Assembly (NCBI GenBank): GCA_013821865.1 | Contig: PNJM01000174.1 | Coordinates: forward strand, 1-5,850 | Origin: Rhodocyclaceae bacterium | Lineage (GTDB): Bacteria; Pseudomonadota; Gammaproteobacteria; Burkholderiales; Rhodocyclaceae | Direction: 5' to 3' | Length of the DNA: 5,850 bases | In this document: piece by piece, positions 1 to 5,850 of the stretch | How the letters are laid out: every line of letters starts with the position of its first letter | Numbering within the stretch: the first letter of the stretch is position 1 | Made by a program: the position numbers and the translations under genes | Notes under the pieces: model-generated | The model's input: only the letters and a program-made list of their open reading frames with translations | Database searches by the model: none | Told to the model about the DNA's origin: nothing

Positions 1-16
1 AATCCGCGCCGCCGGA

Positions 17-34
17 TTCCCGCTTTTGCGGGAA
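17..34. repeat. dRS3-like GC hairpin repeat
   Basis: The arms TTCCCGC (17-23) and GCGGGAA (28-34) are perfectly complementary around a TTTT loop. With the preceding A at 16 the unit reads ATTCCC-N8-GGGAA. This matches the Neisseria dRS3 pattern (ATTCCC-N8-GGGAAT) and similar dispersed hairpins common in betaproteobacterial intergenic DNA, except for the last base. The flank GGAC after the hairpin resembles the usual TGAC. It sits about 20 bases before the first recognisable residues of the hlyD relic, so it may mark the break point of that gene. It could also be a simple hairpin, since only one copy of this exact type is visible here. Confidence 0.6.
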
Positions 35-53
35 GGACCGATGCAAGCTCCGG

Positions 54-334
54 CTCGACATCGTTGCCGTGGCCGAAGGCAAGCTTGTGCAGGATCGCGC
101 CAAGCAGGCGCACCGGCAGGAGTTGCTGGAGCTCAAAGCCTCGCAGGCCGGCGTGGTCAAGGACATCGCCACCCATACTGCCGGCACCGTGGTGCAGCCG
201 GGCACGGTGGAGCATGTGAGTGCGGATGCCGCCGATCCGTCGACGGGCTCGGGGCAGGCGCTTGCGGGACAGGGCTGGGATACCTGCTCTCGCCCGTGCA
301 GAAGGCCTGGCACGAGGCGGGGAGGGAGAGGTAG
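54..334 (+). pseudogene. Relic of a HlyD-family type I secretion membrane fusion gene
   Basis: Three pieces of a HlyD-type periplasmic adaptor lie in the right order but with most of the protein missing. Block 1 (54-89, frame 3) reads LDIVAVAEGKLV, matching the strand just after the membrane anchor of HlyD proteins. Block 2 (90-209, same frame) contains RQELLELKASQAGVVKD and ATHTAGTVVQPGTV, the second half of the lipoyl/beta-barrel hinge (compare the family pattern AP.sGvV..l.vHT.GgVV). Block 3 (281-334, frame 2) reads YLLSPVQKAWHEAGRER and then a stop, the typical HlyD C-terminus (E. coli HlyD ends in a similar YLLSP...ESLRER). An intact protein is about 430 residues. From the spacing I estimate that roughly 240 residues are lost between blocks 1 and 2 and 80-90 between blocks 2 and 3, with a frame change. 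No partner ABC transporter or outer-membrane gene is visible. It cannot make a functional adaptor. Confidence 0.75.
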
Positions 335-409
335 TCTCCGGTCGATGCGACATTCTGCGGCGCCCCCTTCTCGCTATGAGCTTGCGTGAAGGATACCCAG
401 CCTCGTTGT

Positions 410-444
410 TTTGCAAATTGTAAATAGAATTGACAATTTGCAAA
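410..444. repeat. Perfect 12-bp inverted repeat, possible operator
   Basis: TTTGCAAATTGT (410-421) and ACAATTTGCAAA (433-444) are exact reverse complements separated by 11 bases. The stretch is strikingly AT-rich against the GC-rich surroundings. It lies directly at the point where recognisable DUF4143 coding begins (about 446) and contains the in-frame stop at 431-433. A TTGACA hexamer overlaps it (430-435), but no -10 box follows at the usual spacing. The size and symmetry would suit a dimeric regulator site or a recombination/deletion end point. There is no T-run to make it a normal terminator. Its function is unknown. Confidence 0.6.
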
Positions 445-961
445 GGCTTGGCTCTCCCTTCTGGAAGCGAGCTACCTGGTCATGCTCCTGCCGCCTCACC
501 ATCGCAACTTCGGCAAGCGGCTGACCAAGACGCCGAAACTTTACTTCTACGATCCCGGGTTGGCGGCGTGGCTGGCCGGCGTGGAGTCTCCCAGACAATT
601 GGCCGTCGGCGCCATGAGAGGCCCGTTGTTCGAGACATGGGTTGTATCCGAATTCGTCAAGCACCGCTGCAACCGGTCGCTGCCGCAGAATCTCTATTAC
701 TGGCGCGACAGCAGCGGCCATGAAATCGACCTTATCGTCGAACGGGGAGAGCATCTGTTTCCCGTCGAGATCAAGGCAGGGCAGACGATTGCAGGCGACT
801 GGTTCGACACTCTGGGAAAATTTGCCGGCTGGTCCGGCAATGAGGGGGGCTGCCTTATCTATGGCGGCACCCGTCGCCAGGCGCGGAAGAACATCGAAGT
901 GTTCGGATGGCAGGACATTGCAGCTGCTGCCGAACTGTCATTCGGCCCGCGGGATCGATAG
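437..961 (+). pseudogene. 5'-truncated AAA_14/DUF4143 ATPase gene (C-terminal domain only)
   Basis: Complete proteins of this family have about 380-450 residues, with an N-terminal AAA ATPase and a C-terminal DUF4143 domain related to PD-(D/E)XK nucleases. Here the frame opens after a TGA at 431-433, and family similarity starts near 446 with AWLSLLEASYLV, a typical linker just before DUF4143. It continues through LLPPHHRNFGKRLTKTPKLY and YDPGLAAWL to a TAG at 959-961. The Walker A and B region is entirely missing. The nuclease-like core is preserved: FETWVVSE, then HEIDLIV, then VEIKAG, giving an E...D...E-x-K set (residues 51, 83, 96 and 98 counted from the ATG at 482). That ATG gives 159 residues, but its nearest purine-rich sequence (GGAAG, 463-467) is too far upstream to be a good ribosome site. 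The gene converges on ftsX, 29 bases away. It is most likely a dead remnant. A residual nuclease-like protein is possible but unsupported. Confidence 0.8.
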
Positions 962-990
962 CCGCTGCCCCGTTCTGCCAACGCTAAGGC

Positions 991-1896
991 TCAGCGATCA
1001 CCGTTGCGCAAATGCCGCCCGAGTGAAAGCCAGGCACCCAGCCAGCCAAGCAGGACGGCGGCGCCGAGCAGGGCGAGGGAATCCGCCGGCGGCAGCGCGC
1101 GCAGGGCGAAATCCAGGCTGTACAGCGCGGCCAGTTCGCCGACCGGTGCCTTGAGCAACTGTGCGGCGGCGAAGACGATGATCCAGGCGACGATGCCGCC
1201 GGCCAGCCCCTGCAGGGCGCCGAAATAATAGAGCGGGCGGCGGATGAAGCTGTCGGTGGCGCCGAGCAGGCGGCTCACCTCGACCTCGGCGCTGCGGGTG
1301 AGGATCTGCAGGCGGAGGGTGTTGAAAGTGACGGCGACCAGCGCCACGCCGAGCAGGCCGGCGAGCAGCGCCACCGCCAGGCGCGACAGGCGCAGCATCG
1401 CGTCGAGCTTCTTCACCCAGGCCGAATCGAGCTGCACGTGCTCCACCCTGGGGTATTTCGCGAACTCGGCGCGCATGCGCTCCAGCTCCTCCGGCGACTC
1501 GCTGCGCGGCACGACGACGAAGGCGTCGGGGAAGGGGTTGCGCGGCAGGCTCTCGATCACCTCGCCCAGGCCCTCGCTCGCCTTGAACCGGCGCAGGGCA
1601 TCCTCGCGCGGCACGAAGCGCACTTCGCCGGTCAGCGGATGCCTGCGCAGGCGCGCTTCGATCTCGGCGGCGTCCTTCCTGCCGGCGTCGAGCGTCATGA
1701 ACAGCGACAGCTGGGGCGTTGCGGCGGCGTTGCGCACCAAGCGCTGGAAATTGGTCAGCAGCATCTCGCCGCCGGCCGGCAGCGCCAGGGCGATGCCGAG
1801 CACGAGCGCGCCGAGCAGGGAGTTCACCGGCGTCGCGGCGAGCCGGCGCAGGGCATCGGCGGCGGCCTCCCTGTGCTGGATCAACCACGCCCTCAT
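991..1896 (-). CDS. ftsX: Cell division protein FtsX
   Basis: This is the membrane subunit of the FtsEX complex, an ABC-transporter-like machine at the septum that activates peptidoglycan hydrolases through its periplasmic domain rather than moving a solute. The predicted 301-residue protein has the family layout: a short cytoplasmic N-terminus (MRAWLIQHREA), a first membrane segment about 25-44, a periplasmic domain about 45-170, and three more membrane segments about 172-193, 224-248 and 272-293. The conserved cytoplasmic stretch RSAEVEVSRLLGATDSFIRR (201-220) lies before the third segment. The length is close to normal. I chose the ATG at 1894-1896 because it is preceded by GGGAGG (1901-1906) at good spacing. 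The longer frame from 1965 would add a Pro/Gly-rich tail that is only translated repeat DNA. It is the last gene of the ftsY-ftsE-ftsX operon and lies 112 nt after ftsE, whereas these two genes usually abut or overlap. Confidence 0.93.
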   Translation of the reverse strand: MRAWLIQHREAAADALRRLAATPVNSLLGALVLGIALALPAGGEMLLTNFQRLVRNAAATPQLSLFMTLDAGRKDAAEIEARLRRHPLTGEVRFVPREDALRRFKASEGLGEVIESLPRNPFPDAFVVVPRSESPEELERMRAEFAKYPRVEHVQLDSAWVKKLDAMLRLSRLAVALLAGLLGVALVAVTFNTLRLQILTRSAEVEVSRLLGATDSFIRRPLYYFGALQGLAGGIVAWIIVFAAAQLLKAPVGELAALYSLDFALRALPPADSLALLGAAVLLGWLGAWLSLGRHLRNGDR

Positions 1897-1900
1897 GAAC

Positions 1901-1906
1901 CCTCCC
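1901..1906 (-). promoter_or_regulatory. Shine-Dalgarno site of ftsX, inside the repeat edge
   Basis: Read on the minus strand, 1906-1901 is GGGAGG, four bases (GTTC) before the ftsX ATG. This decides the start at 1896. The site is formed by the C-rich edge of the neighbouring GC repeat, so the repeat appears to supply the ribosome site. Confidence 0.6.
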
Positions 1907-1907
1907 C

Positions 1908-1936
1908 CCATCCCCCTTCCCCCGGAAGGGGGTGAC
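1908..1936. repeat. GC-rich hairpin repeat, copy C (ftsE-ftsX gap)
   Basis: CCCCCTTCC (1912-1920) pairs perfectly with GGAAGGGGG (1924-1932) around a CCC loop, and TGAC follows at 1933-1936. The order C-tract, hairpin, GGGGGTGAC is shared with the copies at 2691-2726 and, in reverse, 2730-2772. In the ftsX transcript the hairpin ends six bases before the Shine-Dalgarno sequence. No T-run follows, so it is not a standard intrinsic terminator. Confidence 0.75.
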
Positions 1937-1944
1937 GGTGGTTC

Positions 1945-1960
1945 GCCGCCAGGAGGCGGC
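1945..1960. repeat. Small GC hairpin between ftsE and ftsX
   Basis: GCCGCC (1945-1950) and GGCGGC (1955-1960) are complementary around AGGA. It is the second of three hairpins in the 112-nt ftsE-ftsX gap. In DNA this GC-rich a 6-bp stem can arise by chance, so its role is uncertain. Confidence 0.4.
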
Positions 1961-1976
1961 TCCATGTTTTACGCTG

Positions 1977-1991
1977 GCCCCGGCTCGGGGC
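1977..1991. repeat. GC hairpin just downstream of the ftsE stop
   Basis: GCCCCG (1977-1982) and CGGGGC (1986-1991) pair around GCT. In the ftsE transcript it forms 17 bases after the stop codon. The following sequence on the minus strand (CAGCGTAAAACATGG) has no T-run, so it is more likely an mRNA-stabilising or processing hairpin than a terminator, if it is functional at all. Confidence 0.45.
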
Positions 1992-2008
1992 GGCCCGTCG
2001 CCGGATGC

Positions 2009-2659
2009 TCATGCCAGCCTGCCGTGCGAAAGCGTCAGCCGCCGCGTCATGAAGGGAGCGAACAGGGCGTCGTGGTGCGTGGCGACGAGCACGGTGACGC
2101 CGACCTGGTTGAACGAATGGAAGGTCTCGGCGATGTCGCGCGCGTAGTCGTCGTCGAGATGCGCCGTCGGCTCGTCGGCGATCAGGATGGCGGGGCGGTT
2201 CACCACCGCGCGGGCGATGGCCAGGCGCTGCTGCTCGCCGCCGGAGAGCGCGACGGGCATGGCCTTTTCGCGGTCGAGCAGCCCGACCTTGTCCAGCGCC
2301 GCGCGCACCCGCCGCGCCGCGTCGCGCGGCGCCACGCCGGCGATGGCCAGCGGCAGCATGACGTTGTCGAAGACATTGCGGTCGAACAGCAGCTTCTGGT
2401 CCTGGAAAATCAGGCCGAGCTTGCGCCGCAGGAAGGGGATGCCGGCGCGCTTCAGGGCCGCGACGTTCTGGCCATTGACGATGACCGCGCCGCGCGTCGG
2501 CCGCTCGATGGCGGGGATGAGCTTGAGCAGCGTGCTCTTGCCGGCGCCCGAGTGGCCCGAGAGGATGATCATCTCGCCGGCCTCGATGGAGAAGCCGAGT
2601 TCGTGGAGCGCCTCGATGCCGCCCGGGTAGCGCTTGGAAACCTGCTCGAACCGGATCAT
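2009..2659 (-). CDS. ftsE: Cell division ATP-binding protein FtsE
   Basis: FtsE is the cytoplasmic ATPase partner of FtsX; its ATP cycle is thought to drive FtsX-controlled activation of septal peptidoglycan hydrolases. Numbering from MIRFEQVSKRYPGG, the 216-residue protein has a Walker A GHSGAGKST (35-43), Q-loop glutamine at 86 (LIFQDQ), ABC signature LSGGEQQR (138-145), Walker B AILIADEP (157-164), D-loop AHLD, and the switch histidine at 195 (VATHH). All catalytic residues are present and the length is normal. An in-frame ATG five codons upstream (2672-2674) would add MGCKP. I prefer 2659 because MIRF is the usual family N-terminus, but neither start has a clear Shine-Dalgarno sequence and both lie in the arms of a perfect hairpin (2657-2675). 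It is the middle gene of ftsY-ftsE-ftsX, with 157-nt and 112-nt repeat-bearing gaps on either side when measured from the longer start. Confidence 0.95.
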   Translation of the reverse strand: MIRFEQVSKRYPGGIEALHELGFSIEAGEMIILSGHSGAGKSTLLKLIPAIERPTRGAVIVNGQNVAALKRAGIPFLRRKLGLIFQDQKLLFDRNVFDNVMLPLAIAGVAPRDAARRVRAALDKVGLLDREKAMPVALSGGEQQRLAIARAVVNRPAILIADEPTAHLDDDYARDIAETFHSFNQVGVTVLVATHHDALFAPFMTRRLTLSHGRLA

Positions 2660-2675
2660 GGGCTTGCAGCCCATG
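2657..2675 (-). promoter_or_regulatory. Perfect hairpin enclosing both possible ftsE start codons
   Basis: CATGGGCT (2657-2664) and AGCCCATG (2668-2675) are exact reverse complements around TGC. On the minus strand the two candidate ftsE ATG codons (2674-2672 and 2659-2657) lie one in each arm, so folding of the mRNA would hide the start. I infer a possible limit on translation initiation. A chance palindrome created by two ATGGGC-like sequences is the alternative. Confidence 0.5.
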
Positions 2676-2690
2676 GTGAAATGCGACTAC

Positions 2691-2726
2691 CCACCCCCCC
2701 GCCCCCGCCCCATGGGCGGGGGTGAC
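2691..2726 (+). repeat. GC-rich hairpin repeat, copy A (ftsY-ftsE gap)
   Basis: After a C-rich tract from 2691, CCCCCGCCC (2702-2710) pairs perfectly with GGGCGGGGG (2714-2722) around CAT, followed by TGAC (2723-2726). The design matches copy C at 1908-1936, including the shared string GGGGGTGAC. It lies in the leader between ftsY and ftsE, where no protein is encoded. Confidence 0.75.
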
Positions 2727-2734
2727 TAGTCACC
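2721..2734. repeat. 14-bp perfect palindrome at the junction of two repeat copies
   Basis: GGTGACTAGTCACC reads the same on both strands. It is formed where the TGAC end of copy A meets the GTCA end of the inverted copy B. It could be a protein-binding dyad, but its origin from head-to-head repeats is the simpler reading. Confidence 0.65.
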
Positions 2735-2772
2735 TCCCCCGCCAGGCGGGGGAGGAAGGGAGGGGGAGTCGT
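2730..2772 (-). repeat. GC-rich hairpin repeat, copy B, inverted (ftsY-ftsE gap)
   Basis: CCTCCCCCGC (2733-2742) pairs perfectly with GCGGGGGAGG (2746-2755) around CAG. Read on the minus strand the unit is a C-tract, the hairpin and then TGAC, the same order as copies A and C. Copy B therefore lies head-to-head with copy A, an arrangement like paired REP elements. It is transcribed after ftsY and before ftsE. There is no T-run. Confidence 0.7.
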
Positions 2773-2831
2773 TGCTCCGCCTTTTCGCGCGCCGCCGAAC
2801 TGGCACCGAGGCCACGAATATCTGCCGCTCA

Positions 2832-3782
<951 letters not shown>

Positions 3783-3878
3783 GGGAGATTGCTGTCTCTT
3801 AGGGCGCGGGATGCATGGGGTGGCAGAAACCGATAACATGCAGCCTCGCCAATTCTAGCAGAAGGCGGAAACCCCACT
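3783..3878. promoter_or_regulatory. Divergent intergenic region of ftsY and the M16 genes
   Basis: These 96 bases separate the two divergent starts, so promoters for both the ftsY-ftsE-ftsX operon and the peptidase pair are expected here or just inside the genes. I see no convincing pair of -35 and -10 boxes on either strand. Position and somewhat lower GC content (around 3826-3858) are the only support. A purine-rich GGCGGAA near 3864-3870 can serve as ribosome site for the gene starting at 3879. Confidence 0.45.
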
Positions 3879-5243
3879 ATGAGAAGGCTTTTTCAGCTTG
3901 CAGGTCTTGCCGCGGCCTTGACTGCCGCCGGTGCGGCCCTGGCCAACCCGTTCGAGAAAACGCTGTCGAACGGCCTGCGCGTCATCGTCAAGGAAGACCA
4001 CCGCGCGCCGACCGCGGTGCATATGGTGTGGTACCGCGCCGGCAGCATGGACGAGGTCGACGGCACTTCGGGCGTGGCCCATGTGCTCGAGCACATGATG
4101 TTCAAGGGCACCAGGCGCGTCGGCCCGGGCGAATTCAACAAGCGCGTCGCCGCCGCGGGCGGGCGCGACAATGCCTTCACCAGCCTCGACTATACCGCCT
4201 ACTTCCAGCAGGTGCCGAAAGCGCGCCTGTCCGAGATGATGGCGCTGGAGGCCGACCGCATGGCCAACCTGGTCATCGAGCCGCAGTCTTTCGCCAAGGA
4301 GGTTCAGGTCGTGATGGAGGAGCGCCGCCTGCGCACCGACGACCAGCCGCATTCGCTGGTGCACGAGAAGCTGATGGCGGCGGCCTTCCAGGCGCATCCC
4401 TACCGCCGGCCCATCATCGGCTGGATGAACGACCTGAAGAACATGACGGCGGCGGATGCGCGCGGCTGGTATCGCAGCTGGTATGCGCCCAACAACGCCT
4501 ATGCCGTCATCGTCGGCGATGTGAACAAGGACGAGGTGTTCCGTCTCGCCGAGAAGCACTACGGCAAGCTGCCGCGCCGCGCGCTGCCGGGCCGCAAGCC
4601 CCAGGCCGAGCCGGCCCAGGTCGGGGTCAAGCGTCTCGTCGTCAAGGCGCCGGCGAAGCAGCCCTATCTCGCCATGGCCTGGAAGGTGCCGGTGCTGCGC
4701 GATGTAAACAAGGAGCGCGAACCCTACGCCCTGGAAGTGCTGGCCGCCGTGCTCGACGGCCACGAAGCCGCGCGTTTCGCCAGGAACCTGGTGCGCGGCA
4801 GCAAGGTCGCCACCTCCGCCGGCGCCGGCTACGACGCCACGGTGCGCGGCGAGGCGCTGTTCATGGTGGATGGCACGCCGGCCGAAGGGAAGACGGTGGC
4901 GGAGATGGAGTCCGCGCTGCGCGCGGAGATCGAGCGCATCAAGAGCGAAGGTATCAGCGCCGAGGAACTGGAGCGCGTCAAGGTCCAGACCGTCGCGTCG
5001 CAGGTGTACAAACGCGACTCGATGATGGCGCAGGCCATGGAGATCGGACGCAGCGAAGCGGCCGGGGTGCATTGGCGCGACATCGACACCATGCTGGAGA
5101 AGATCCGCAGCGTCACCGCCGAGGAGGTGCAGGCGGCAGCCCGTAAATATTTCGACGACAGCACGCTCACGGTGGCCGTGCTCGACCCGCAGCCCCTGGC
5201 CGAGGCTGCGCCCAAGGCCGCGGCGGGCGGCATGAGGCATTGA
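3879..5243 (+). CDS. Periplasmic M16 family zinc metallopeptidase
   Basis: This is a peptidase of the pitrilysin/mitochondrial-processing-peptidase family that cuts peptides inside a clamshell of two similar halves. The 454-residue protein begins with a signal peptide (MRRLFQLAGLAAALTAAGAALA, probable cleavage after residue 22), so it should act in the periplasm. The inverted zinc motif HVLEH is at 68-72, with the third ligand probably E147 or E148 in VVMEERR, about 75 residues later as the family requires. The stretch NAFTSLDYTAYF (98-109) is typical of the family's active half. Residues from about 185 onward form the M16 C-terminal domain (SWYAPNNAYAVIVGDV at 200-215). The length suits the short, two-subunit bacterial type. 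The ATG at 3879 directly precedes the signal peptide. It is followed after 11 bases by a second M16 gene without a zinc site, and I infer that the two products form a heterodimer. The substrate is not known. Confidence 0.93.
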   Translation: MRRLFQLAGLAAALTAAGAALANPFEKTLSNGLRVIVKEDHRAPTAVHMVWYRAGSMDEVDGTSGVAHVLEHMMFKGTRRVGPGEFNKRVAAAGGRDNAFTSLDYTAYFQQVPKARLSEMMALEADRMANLVIEPQSFAKEVQVVMEERRLRTDDQPHSLVHEKLMAAAFQAHPYRRPIIGWMNDLKNMTAADARGWYRSWYAPNNAYAVIVGDVNKDEVFRLAEKHYGKLPRRALPGRKPQAEPAQVGVKRLVVKAPAKQPYLAMAWKVPVLRDVNKEREPYALEVLAAVLDGHEAARFARNLVRGSKVATSAGAGYDATVRGEALFMVDGTPAEGKTVAEMESALRAEIERIKSEGISAEELERVKVQTVASQVYKRDSMMAQAMEIGRSEAAGVHWRDIDTMLEKIRSVTAEEVQAAARKYFDDSTLTVAVLDPQPLAEAAPKAAAGGMRH

Positions 5244-5244
5244 C

Positions 5245-5248
5245 GGAA
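5245..5248 (+). promoter_or_regulatory. Ribosome binding site of the second M16 gene
   Basis: GGAA at 5245-5248 directly touches the ATG at 5249 but lies six bases before the ATG at 5255. The spacing favours 5255 as the start, giving the N-terminus MKRLVAG instead of MTMKRLVAG. Confidence 0.5.
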
Positions 5249-5254
5249 ATGACG

Positions 5255-5850
5255 ATGAAACGACTGGTTGCGGGGATGGCCCTGCTTGCCGCCGCGCTTG
5301 CGGCGCAGGCCGGCGTGAGGATCGAGCACTGGGCGACGCCCTCCGGCGCGCGCGTCTATTTCGTCGAGAGCCATGAATTGCCCATCCTGGACATCCAGGT
5401 GGATTTCGCCGCCGGCACTGCCTACGATCCGAAGGACAAGTCCGGGCTGGCGGGACTGACCCGCGCCCTGCTCGACACCGGGGCGGGCGGCCTGGACGAA
5501 GAGAAGATCGCCGGTCGCCTGGCAGACATCGGCGCGCGGATGGGCGGTTCGACCGACCTCGATCGCGCCGGACTGGCCCTGCGCACGCTGTCCTCGAAGC
5601 GCGAGCGCGAGGCGGCAATCGACCTCATGCAAGCCGTTCTGCAGCAGCCGGCTTTTCCCCCCGAGGTACTGGAGCGCGAGAAAGCCCGCACCATCGCCGG
5701 CATTCGCGAGGCCGATACGCGGCCCGCCAGCATTGCCGCGAAGCGTTTTTCCGCCGCGCTCTATCCGGATCATCCCTACGGCCTGAATGCCACGGTAGAG
5801 AGCGTGGCCCGCATCACGCGCGACGACCTGGCGGCGTTCTACCGGACTCA
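5255..5850 (+). CDS. M16-family peptidase-like protein lacking the zinc motif (partial, 3' end outside)
   Basis: The frame is open from 5255 to the window end (198 residues, C-terminus missing; full members have about 430-460). It starts with a signal peptide (MKRLVAGMALLAAALAAQA, probable cleavage after residue 19). M16 N-terminal domain features follow: ATPSGARVYFVESHELPILDIQ (about 27-48), FAAGTAYDPKDKSGLAGLTRAL (51-72), and LYPDHPYGLNAT (169-180). Where the partner has GVAHVLEH, this protein has GLAGLTRA (64-71), so the two histidines and the glutamate are replaced by G67, A71 and R70 and no zinc can be bound there. Known two-subunit bacterial M16 enzymes pair a zinc-binding chain with such a zinc-less chain, which supplies substrate-binding residues in its C-terminal half (not visible here). 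Eleven bases separate it from the upstream gene, so the two should be co-transcribed. Confidence 0.9.
   Translation, partial: MKRLVAGMALLAAALAAQAGVRIEHWATPSGARVYFVESHELPILDIQVDFAAGTAYDPKDKSGLAGLTRALLDTGAGGLDEEKIAGRLADIGARMGGSTDLDRAGLALRTLSSKREREAAIDLMQAVLQQPAFPPEVLEREKARTIAGIREADTRPASIAAKRFSAALYPDHPYGLNATVESVARITRDDLAAFYRT

Noticed and set aside
376..423. Short reading frame MSLREGYPASLFCKL between the two relics
   Set aside because: Fifteen codons, no ribosome site and no family likeness; it runs into the inverted repeat by chance.
422..465. Promoter with -35 TTGACA at 430-435
   Set aside because: No -10-like hexamer is found 16-18 bases downstream (TCTCCC lies there).
962..1005. Possible terminator between the convergent DUF4143 relic and ftsX
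   Set aside because: The only stem (CGCTGA/TTAGCG, around 981-995) has a wobble pair, includes the ftsX stop codon and is not followed by a T-run.
1897..1965. Longer N-terminus of FtsX starting at 1965
   Set aside because: The added 23 residues are Pro/Gly-rich translation of the hairpin repeat, and the ATG at 1896 has a good ribosome site.
1244..2725. 493-residue open frame on the plus strand
   Set aside because: It runs antisense across ftsX and ftsE, is Arg/Ser/Ala-rich and has no domain-like features. Long antisense frames are expected in DNA with this GC content.
2691..2772. Intrinsic terminator after ftsY
   Set aside because: The hairpins are strong but have no T-run on the minus strand, and ftsE follows in the same direction. 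A repeat element fits better.
3855..5618. 587-residue open frame on the minus strand
   Set aside because: It is antisense to the well-supported M16 genes and has a low-complexity His/Arg-rich translation.
4829..5773. 314-residue open frame on the minus strand
   Set aside because: It overlaps both M16 genes on the opposite strand and has no recognisable motif.

Overview
The window reads as chromosomal DNA of a high-GC betaproteobacterium. I infer a member of Rhodocyclales or a close relative from three things: the ftsY-ftsE-ftsX cell-division/secretion operon lying divergent to a pair of periplasmic M16 peptidases, the strong GC bias of these genes, and the style of the intergenic repeats. 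No rRNA, tRNA, CRISPR array or complete mobile element was seen.

Layout. (1) Positions 1-961 are a decayed accessory patch. A dRS3-like hairpin repeat (17-34) lies next to a heavily deleted and frameshifted hlyD-type membrane fusion gene (54-334). After it come a perfect 12-bp inverted repeat in AT-rich DNA (410-444) and the 3' part of an AAA_14/DUF4143 ATPase gene (437-961), which has lost its whole ATPase domain but keeps a PD-(D/E)XK-like C-terminal core. (2) Positions 991-3782, minus strand, are the operon ftsY -> ftsE -> ftsX. It encodes the SRP receptor and the FtsEX complex that controls septal peptidoglycan hydrolysis. All three genes look intact. (3) Positions 3879-5850, plus strand, hold two exported M16 peptidase-like genes. 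The first is complete and has the zinc motif HVLEH. The second runs off the window and has no zinc motif, so the two probably form an active/inactive pair.

The least ordinary part is not a new gene but the DNA between the fts genes. Both gaps (157 and 112 nt) carry very GC-rich hairpins of one repeat type: a C-tract, then a hairpin, then TGAC. One copy lies in the ftsE-ftsX gap. Two head-to-head copies lie in the ftsY-ftsE gap, and their junction makes a 14-bp palindrome. The Shine-Dalgarno sequence of ftsX lies in the C-rich edge of its copy, and the start codon of ftsE lies in the arm of a separate perfect hairpin. Repeats may therefore influence relative expression of ftsY, ftsE and ftsX.

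I see no convincing new multi-gene system. The accessory patch is better explained as relics of a type I secretion gene and a DUF4143 gene than as a functional unit.
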